Of a stretch of DNA of 64,000 bases, positions 59,201 through 64,000 are shown piece by piece (the first letter of the stretch is position 1; every line of letters begins with the position of its first letter). The position numbers and the translations under genes were made by a program. Source of the DNA: Anseranas semipalmata (Eukaryota > Chordata > Aves > Anseriformes > Anseranatidae); contig VXAA01003990.1 of assembly GCA_013399115.1 (NCBI GenBank), forward strand, positions 263,218 to 327,217. The letters are read 5' to 3'. Below the pieces are notes generated by a model. It ran no database searches, was not told where the DNA came from, and was given only the letters and a program-made list of their open reading frames with translations.

Positions 59201-61011
59201 GCATCCACTGGAGTAAGCACAGGATAAATAATATTTAGTATCAGCAAGGCAACAATGATAGCTAAATATTTCAAAGCCACATGGGCTCCATCAGATAGAA
59301 TCATGGGGTACATAAATTCAGGTAATAGTCTGCAGAACTGCAAACAGAAAGTTTCTCACACAGCAACTGAACACTAGAGTACTTTAAAGAATCATTTATT
59401 AATAACTTTCTTATGCTTATAGGAGGATATACTCTCTCAACAACCACACCACTTACTTAACTGCAGTGTCATCCACTTCATGATCCACATCTTCAGCAAC
59501 TGCTAATCTTGTGACCAAAGTGTCAAAAACCCCACAACTTAGTTTTTCAGCTTAAAGATGTAAATTGGCAATAAGTCTTATTTTTCACTCTTGAGGAAAA
59601 ATAAAAAAAGATCAAAACCATAAGTCTGTAGGATGGCCTGTGAAAACAAGCACTTACCAGATAAGAGATCAGCAGTGAGAGAACTCTCAGGCACAGGAGA
59701 AGCTCCATGCGGTGGAGATGAAAAAGCATCTTCCAGAAATGAAAGAAAAAACAAGGAGAAATTAAGTATCATTCAATCAGTTTACACCATTACAAGGCAT
59801 CAAAGCAGCAGAGTATTTGAAAATTTCTCTCTTTACCTGTACCAAAGAGATCTATGCTAGGAGTAGCATCTGGTTTAGGTGCTGCAGGTACATCAGGGAC
59901 AGACTCAAATAAATCTAAGACCAAGAACATAACATGTCTTTAACTCATTTTTGAAAGGCAGGACTGAAAGTGAACTTTCAAATTTTGCACATCATTTTTG
60001 GAGTTAATAGGCTCTCTGGTTTCAAAGCCTATCACACGGCATGCACGCAACAATCTGTTAGTTCAGTACTCCTGACAGATCAATCCACCAAAGAGTTAAA
60101 AACAAAATTACCACCAAAGATATCTAGAGCAGGAGGAGCGGAGGTGGTGGCGGTAGCAGAAGTGGTGGCAGTAGTGGTAGTGGCAGTAGCTGTAGTAGCA
60201 GTAGTGGCAGTAGCAACAGCAGCAGCTGGAGAAGGAGTTGTTGCAGGAGCTGGAGTGGCTGCACTAGTTGTAGGGGTAACTACAGGAACAGCAGTCTCTG
60301 TTGGCTTCATAGCAAAGAGGTCCAGCTCAGGAGCAGCCTCTGCACTACCTTCGGATGGGGCAAAGGGGTCTTGTAAAAAGGAGAGGGGAAATATATGTGT
60401 ATGCATATTTAGGACCAGTGAGGGAGGAAGTCAAAAACAAAGCAACTACAGGCTATGCACATACTGCAAATACACACACGCACGCACACACAGATGAGGC
60501 TGCTTTAACATCTACCCTACTTATCCAGACACGTTACTTATGTTTTTCCGAAATAAAGACCATCTGAAAGGCTGAGCAGTCTAGTTACTAAAGGGCAGAA
60601 CTTTCAAAGGCTGTTTGACAAGGCCAAAACAGACAGAAAGGTGATGAAAGAATATCCAGTTTAACAGGTTACTGCTCACAAAAGTCAACACTGCCACAAT
60701 CATTTATTAGCACTACTGAACAAGCACAAAGGTACTGGGACTCAGAAACAGGCCATTTTGTTAAGCATGCTCTTCAGCCTAAGGTTTGTTTTGACCAATT
60801 GCAAACACTAAGAAAATTTCAGAAAAACACACTGCCATGTAGTTTAAGAAGAAGAAAAAAAAAAACAGCAAAACAAGAGATCATCTAATGACATAAAACC
60901 CACCATTTCCTGAACATGCATCAAGAGCTGCTGCTACAGGGGTTGGGGTAGCTGGTGCTGCTGCCCCTTCAGTTGCTGCAGGGGCTTCCCCAGGAGAAGC
61001 TGCAAAGGCAT
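41155..61011 (-). CDS. SNAP91: SNAP91 / AP180 clathrin assembly protein, 3' half of gene (13 coding exons)
   Basis: This is the brain-type clathrin adaptor AP180, which binds PIP2 through an N-terminal ANTH domain and clathrin and AP-2 through its long unstructured C-terminal half, driving synaptic vesicle coat assembly. Only that C-terminal half is here: 1400 coding bases in 13 exons, about 465 aa plus stop. It shows DPF/DAF/DLF AP-2-appendage motifs, DLL clathrin-type motifs, the conserved GDLQWNAGEKKLTGGANWQP block and the AP180-specific end DPLADLNIKDFL. The paralogue PICALM shares the LTGG-NWQPK block but not this C-terminus, and PRSS35 is the expected neighbour of SNAP91. Every exon has AG/GT boundaries and the phases join without a break. 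The ANTH and more proximal exons lie beyond base 64000. The individual exons follow. Confidence 0.97.
41248..44341 (-). other. SNAP91 last intron
   Basis: 3.1-kb intron, with no additional conserved exon seen. It contains a + strand (antisense to the gene) CR1 fragment at 43105-43357. Confidence 0.7.
43105..43357 (+). mobile_element. CR1 LINE fragment in SNAP91 intron
   Basis: Blocks TGACAGGACAAGAGGAAATG, CTTCTTTACTGTGCAGGTGA, TGGCACAGGTTGCCCAGAGA and GGTCTGGACAAGGTCCTGGG match the avian CR1 3' region, ending near CATTCTGTGATTC. About 250 bases, oriented antisense to SNAP91. Confidence 0.92.
44342..44446 (-). CDS. SNAP91: SNAP91 coding exon
   Basis: 105 bases, phase 0 to 0, 35 codons. Encodes PPAGTGVPMMPQQPVMYGQP then MMRPPFGAATGPGVQ, matching the Met/Pro-rich segment near the AP180 C-terminus. 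The acceptor is TTTACAG and the donor is GTGAGT. Confidence 0.97.
44515..44598 (-). CDS. SNAP91: SNAP91 coding exon
   Basis: 84 bases, phase 0 to 0, 28 codons. Encodes TGAMPPASGVPPTGGAPPVA then QPGAAFGM, a Pro/Gly/Ala-rich linker. The acceptor follows a strong pyrimidine tract (CTTTTTCAG) and the donor is GTGAGT. Being symmetric, it could be skipped without a frameshift. Confidence 0.96.
44599..47685 (-). other. SNAP91 intron
   Basis: 3.1-kb intron with no recognised exon or recent repeat. It has AT-rich unique-looking sequence, with a small imperfect direct repeat (GTTGA.CTTTCATTCAAA type) near 45196-45230. Confidence 0.6.
47686..47797 (-). CDS. SNAP91: SNAP91 coding exon, conserved LTGGANWQPK block
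   Basis: 112 bases, phase 2 to phase 0. It begins with one base completing Gly and encodes GDLQWNAGEKKLTGGANWQP followed by KVAPATWSTGGVPSGPL. This is the most conserved part of the AP180/CALM tail. The acceptor is TCGCTAG and the donor is GTAGGT. Confidence 0.97.
49040..49070 (-). CDS. SNAP91: SNAP91 31-nt microexon
   Basis: 31 bases, entering in phase 1 and leaving in phase 2. It encodes only NLGISGTTSKK, shared between split codons at both ends, and matches the mammalian NLGISGTT-KK segment in place. It is flanked by a long pyrimidine tract ending CTTTCAG and a consensus donor GTAAGT. The length is not a multiple of three, so skipping it would shift the frame into the C-terminal exons. 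Confidence 0.93.
50414..50566 (-). CDS. SNAP91: SNAP91 coding exon
   Basis: 153 bases, phase 1 to 1. Encodes VFDGLGDLLMPTMVPSGQS, an Ala/Thr-rich linker, then GLGSDLDSSLANLVG. The DLL and DLD-type clathrin-binding elements are recognisable and conserved with mammals. The donor GCA/GTAAGT is strong. Confidence 0.96.
51865..52002 (-). CDS. SNAP91: SNAP91 coding exon
   Basis: 138 bases, phase 1 to 1. Encodes (G)FGGSFIAPSPSPSPVTPAQ then TSLLQPNFDAAFGTTAP, with TTGSSFDAS at the end. Phe-containing short motifs typical of the AP180 assembly domain continue. The acceptor is TTTTTCAAG and the donor is GTGAGC. Confidence 0.96.
52003..58100 (-). other. SNAP91 6.1-kb intron
   Basis: The largest complete intron in the window, separating the ...ADLLA and GFGGSF exons. 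It contains an inverted CR1 (54456-54900). An adjoining segment of about 350 bases (54900-55250) has repeat-like composition that I cannot assign. No additional exon is seen. Confidence 0.6.
54456..54900 (-). mobile_element. CR1 LINE fragment (inverted) in SNAP91 intron
   Basis: The + strand reads TTAGGTTGGAAGGGATATCT, ATCATCCAGTCCCAGCCCCT, then CATGAGGACAGATTCCACCA and a CTGAATGGACCCAGTTCTCA-CCTCTCCTCATATG region, the reverse complement of avian CR1 3' sequence. It is about 445 bases, sense with respect to SNAP91. It has diverged, so the far boundary is approximate. Confidence 0.85.
58101..58184 (-). CDS. SNAP91: SNAP91 coding exon
   Basis: 84 bases, phase 1 to 1. Encodes (D)AFGSSASEPQPATQA then ASSSSASADLLA. 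It carries a DAF motif across the junction and a terminal DLL motif. The donor GTAATAAAG diverges from consensus. It is followed by the longest intron in the window (6.1 kb). Confidence 0.96.
59124..59207 (-). CDS. SNAP91: SNAP91 coding exon
   Basis: 84 bases, phase 1 to 1. It starts with TG completing Val, giving VDAFAAPSPLPTASPAK then VDSSGVIDLFG. Two donors are possible within GGTGGTGGGTATT; the one giving G/GTGGGT is required by the phase of the next exon and reproduces the DLFGDAFG order of mammalian AP180. The donor is weak. Confidence 0.94.
59658..59729 (-). CDS. SNAP91: SNAP91 coding exon
   Basis: 72 bases, phase 1 to 1. Encodes (D)AFSSPPHGASPVPES then SLTADLLS. DAF is an AP-2-type motif with its Asp split by the intron, and DLL is a clathrin-binding type motif. 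The donor is a consensus GTAAGT. Confidence 0.96.
59837..59914 (-). CDS. SNAP91: SNAP91 coding exon
   Basis: 78 bases, phase 1 to 1. Encodes (D)LFESVPDVPAAPKPD followed by ATPSIDLFGT. The Asp of the first DLF is rebuilt across the upstream junction; a second DLF is internal. The acceptor is TGGTCTTAG and the donor is GTAAAG. Confidence 0.96.
60112..60369 (-). CDS. SNAP91: SNAP91 coding exon with Ala/Thr low-complexity tract
   Basis: 258 bases, phase 1 to 1, the largest exon in the window. It starts with the AC of a split Asp codon (DPFAPSEGSAEAAPELDLFA), so it carries a DPF and a DLF motif. The middle encodes about 30 residues of nearly pure Ala and Thr from imperfect GCT/ACT/ACC/GCC triplets (about 60139-60235). 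It ends PPALDIFG. The donor is GTAATT. Mammalian AP180 also has an Ala/Thr-rich tract here, so composition is conserved although length probably varies. Confidence 0.95.
60904..61011 (-). CDS. SNAP91: SNAP91 coding exon (first in window)
   Basis: 108 bases, phase 1 to phase 1. It opens with AT completing an Asp codon, giving DAFAASPGEAP, then an Ala/Thr/Pro-rich stretch ending LDACSGN. The last G joins AC of the next exon to form the Asp of DPF. The acceptor is CACCCAAG; the donor is GTGGGT, weaker than the GTAAGT used elsewhere in the gene. The preceding exon, which should end in ...DLFG-type sequence plus G, is not found up to base 64000. Confidence 0.95.
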
Positions 61012-64000
61012 CTTGGGTGCAGTTTTAGAACAGAAATGAAAAGGAAAAAGGATAAAGAGAAGAAACATATAGTAAAAGAACCAAGTTAAATTGCACAGGT
61101 AGATCCCCTTATACAACATGAATGTTGTTACTCTGACAGCAAGACAAATCATGCAGCGCATATGGCTTTGTCTCCCCCAGCCCCACCCAAGCAGGTTCTA
61201 GACAGGGTTTGAACAAGGAACTTCTGCAGTTGCCTGAAGTACAGCAAGTATAAAAGGCATTATTCTCATTGTATAAGGGTTCAGAGCAGCATGGTCATGG
61301 ACTACCCAAAATTAACTAGTGAAGAAAGAGCAGAGGTATGGCAGTAAGTTACTGTCAATAAAGATACTGAATTTTCATGCTCAAAGCCCACAGTACGTGT
61401 GGTTAATCTGTACCTGAATTTACTTGCATAGTGTTCTGCAAACATCAGAGCTGTCATGAATAACAATCTAATTATATTGGAAGAGATCTGTGGCAAACAT
61501 TTCTGGCTTTTAAGTCAAGTCAGTCGTGCAACATCTAAGAAACTGAACTTAACTTTTTTCTTAACAGTAGGATCTTACTGAAGGCAGAAAGACTGATTCA
61601 TAGGTTATATTTACTCAGCTTGCTTCTGACAGATCCAGAATGTTCATCTTCACTACTGGCCAGCCACACTCAGTCTCTACTTCTTTGAGGATCATCTCTA
61701 AGGACAACCAGCCCGGTCAAGTCACAGAAAACAACTACTTTGGGATTTTGGAATGACTTGCTCTTGAGTTTTGTTTGACTTTTTTTGTTTGCCACTTGCT
61801 AATTGGTATGCTTAAACCTCAAGCTCTGAACTTTTACAGCATTATTCCTAGGCTTAAACCACCATCTGTAGCTCTTAATTCCACGGAGTAGTCCTAATGG
61901 GCACTTCCATTTGGACTATCCTCATAAGCAAGCAGTTTCTTCACAAACAAGATGGTGCAATTAAGATTAAATGGTTTAAGATGCTCAAAAGGGCCATTTT
62001 TCTACTGCTACACAGTTAGCAAGTTAAAAAAAAAAATCTGTTAGGGAATACTGCAATTGCACTGTCAAACTAGCACAGGAAAAAGCTTAGCATGCTTTAA
62101 CTGGATTATCAATTTTAAAATGAAAAGAACCATTTTAAAAACTAGTTTGTGCCAAATAATCTAAAAAGCTCAAAAGAACATGCACGGAAACTTCAACAGA
62201 AGAGATGGAACCCAATTACTCTTGTACAATAGAATTAAAATGAGTTAGTAGCAAAAAAAAAAAAAAAAAGGCTTGCTAATAAGCCATTTAAAATATAATT
62301 CTATTTTTCATGTATCAGGGTTCAATAACAAAACTGGATGGCAGTTGTCCAAGTAAAAATAATAATTAGTCAAAAGTCACCTTATTGTATGCATAGCAGG
62401 CACTGGCATATACCCTTTAGAAGAAATTCAACACAGAAGTAGACTGAAGAGTTTTGGATTGTATTACTTCAGAATATGCTAAGAATAGCCATGTGTGTTG
62501 CTGTTTGCTCTACTCTGCTAGCTTTCCCATGGAACATCACCCTAGGTTCTTTCAAAAGAACATATTTCTAGCCACACATGCCTGTCGACCAACAATACAG
62601 AAGTCAGTAAACACTACTTAATTATTTCCCAGCATGAGGGAACAGACACAGTATTTCCTATGAAGTGGGATTTCAGAATGCACAGAGGTAGTCACAACTT
62701 TTATGGTGGGACCACTTCAGCCCCAGAATAGCACCTGTTCCTGTCACAATGTAGACCACTGAAGTTCCATGTGCAACGTCCACATAAATTCAGGTACGCA
62801 CAAATTCCTCCCAGCCCACAGACAGAAGGGAACAGCTAACCTGGTACAGGCCTTACTATCTATTGCTAGTTCTGAGGAAGGTTCTATTATTATTTTCTTT
62901 ATCATCACACTTGGGCTAAATGGTATGTGGTGTAAACACCAAAAGTTCATAACTGAATTTAAAGAAAAAACTGCATATTAGGAACTTTAAATATTAGTTA
63001 CTCTGAGAAGTTCAAGGGACAGACTGACCTGAATAGGTGGCAATACAAAGCACAGTTCAAATGAATGGTTTTAGATATGTCCCTCCTGAAACGTGCTATA
63101 GAGTTGATGCTTATCAAGTCCTTTGTAGCCTTTCAAAAGGTTCTGCTGTACCTGCACAGACGTCTTCTGTAAAAATCTGGCATCACATGCAGAGATGGAT
63201 ACAACTATTTATTGCATATTTTATTAGTCCAAACAAAATGGATTTTTTATCTTCCTTTTTGTTCCTCCACGCTGGCATACTAACTCTACACGTGCATATC
63301 CATCACTGCAAGAGATCTTCTTGCTTTAAAAGCAGCTATTGTATTTACTTAATCTATGCCAGTTCCTTACATTTGTGTATCTTCTGTTTCAAAATTGAAT
63401 ATAGCTTAATTTCCAGAATCAAGTGGCACACGATCCTCACATGGGCTTATAGGCAGCCTGGCAACTTAAAAGAGACACCGCTGAAGCCTTTGCAAGTTCA
63501 TATTACACAGAATACCTATTAGGAATCATAGATATATATTACTTACTGCATAACTACAAATAGTTCTTATTGAAATGATGTGTAAAGAAGGGTGCCTTTA
63601 AGTTCTGAAATACTGAAGTAGTGCTCCAGTACATCTTGTCTACAGCAAAATAAGTGTTACTGAAAAGTGATTTGTTTAGTTTTAAACATTCAGGCTTTTT
63701 ATTTGATGCTATTGCATGAATACATGACAAAAAGCTGCTAATACTGATGATACAGCTGACATCATTTTGTGTAATATGCAACATGGACTAACTCTATAAT
63801 AAAGTCACAATTATAGGAAAGATCATAGAACTAAGTGTGCAGATGAAGAGAATATTTTGTTTCCACAGTTCTTCCTCTTCAATTACTCTTCATTACTTTT
63901 TGACATGAAGAACCTGACCTAACATGAAATATTCCACTTGGCTCAGTGCTAGGAATGAATCTTTATATATATAAAATTAACACTAGCTTGATATGTTACT
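61012..64000 (-). other. SNAP91 intron running off the window
   Basis: No upstream SNAP91 exon is found to the right edge, so this intron is at least 3 kb. It contains an A run at 62252-62268. An open frame of 161 aa at 63037-63522 (+) has no domain and is antisense to the gene; I treat it as chance. Confidence 0.6.
62252..62268. repeat. poly(A) run
   Basis: About seventeen consecutive A residues in the SNAP91 intron. Confidence 0.85.

Larger units (their letters stand above)
58185..60903 (-). other. Introns of the SNAP91 DxF exon cluster
   Basis: Five short introns (916, 450, 107, 197 and 534 bases in order from 58185-59123 to 60370-60903, approximate) separate the symmetric exons. No repeats are recognised. 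The shortest, 59730-59836, is 107 bases. Confidence 0.6.

Noticed and set aside
41155..61011. Assignment as PICALM
   Set aside because: The C-terminus DPLADLNIKDFL and the Ala/Thr-rich DLF/DPF exon series are AP180-specific, and PRSS35 adjacency fits SNAP91.
1..64000. CRISPR arrays, operons, tRNA or rRNA genes
   Set aside because: None seen; the window is vertebrate nuclear DNA and no regularly spaced repeat or cloverleaf was recognised by eye.

Overview
The window looks like a piece of an avian nuclear chromosome. It is AT-rich intergenic and intronic DNA with scattered CR1 non-LTR retrotransposon fragments, including the bird-type 3' end with repeated ATTCTATGA-like units. It has spliced genes with GT/AG introns, a CpG-island-like block, and a 971-base assembly gap. 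There is no sign of bacterial or viral gene organisation. The exact species cannot be read from the sequence.

Two genes are firmly recognised. PRSS35 (inactive serine protease 35) lies on the + strand with its whole coding region in one exon (20893-22134, 413 aa). SNAP91 (clathrin coat assembly protein AP180) lies on the - strand. Its last 13 coding exons occupy 61011 down to 41155 and give about 465 C-terminal residues; the N-terminal half, including the ANTH domain, lies beyond the right edge. The two genes are convergent. This matches the vertebrate order known from human 6q14 (ME1 - PRSS35 - SNAP91), where ME1 is divergent from PRSS35.

Layout: 1-14.1 kb holds no recognisable gene but has CR1 copies, including a younger CR1 nested inside an older one at 12.35-13.65 kb. 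14.1-16.45 kb is a CpG-rich block broken by an N gap (14458-15428), ending in a GC-rich tandem repeat and a long pyrimidine tract; it is the best candidate for the ME1 and/or PRSS35 promoter and first exon. 16.6-20.9 kb is the PRSS35 upstream region, with a TATA-containing segment near 19.93 kb. 22.1-38.7 kb is the convergent intergenic interval plus the PRSS35 3' UTR, with several small CpG/GC-rich patches. About 38.7-41.15 kb is the probable SNAP91 3' UTR. 41.15-64 kb is SNAP91 exons and introns.

The clearest structural point is in SNAP91. Eight consecutive exons all have lengths divisible by three and all begin and end in phase 1. At five of the junctions so entered, plus one junction from an upstream exon outside the window, the split codon is the Asp of a DxF (DAF/DPF/DLF) AP-2-binding motif. 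Next comes a 31-nt microexon whose skipping would shift the frame. I found no exotic system; most other findings are candidate regulatory or repeat structures.
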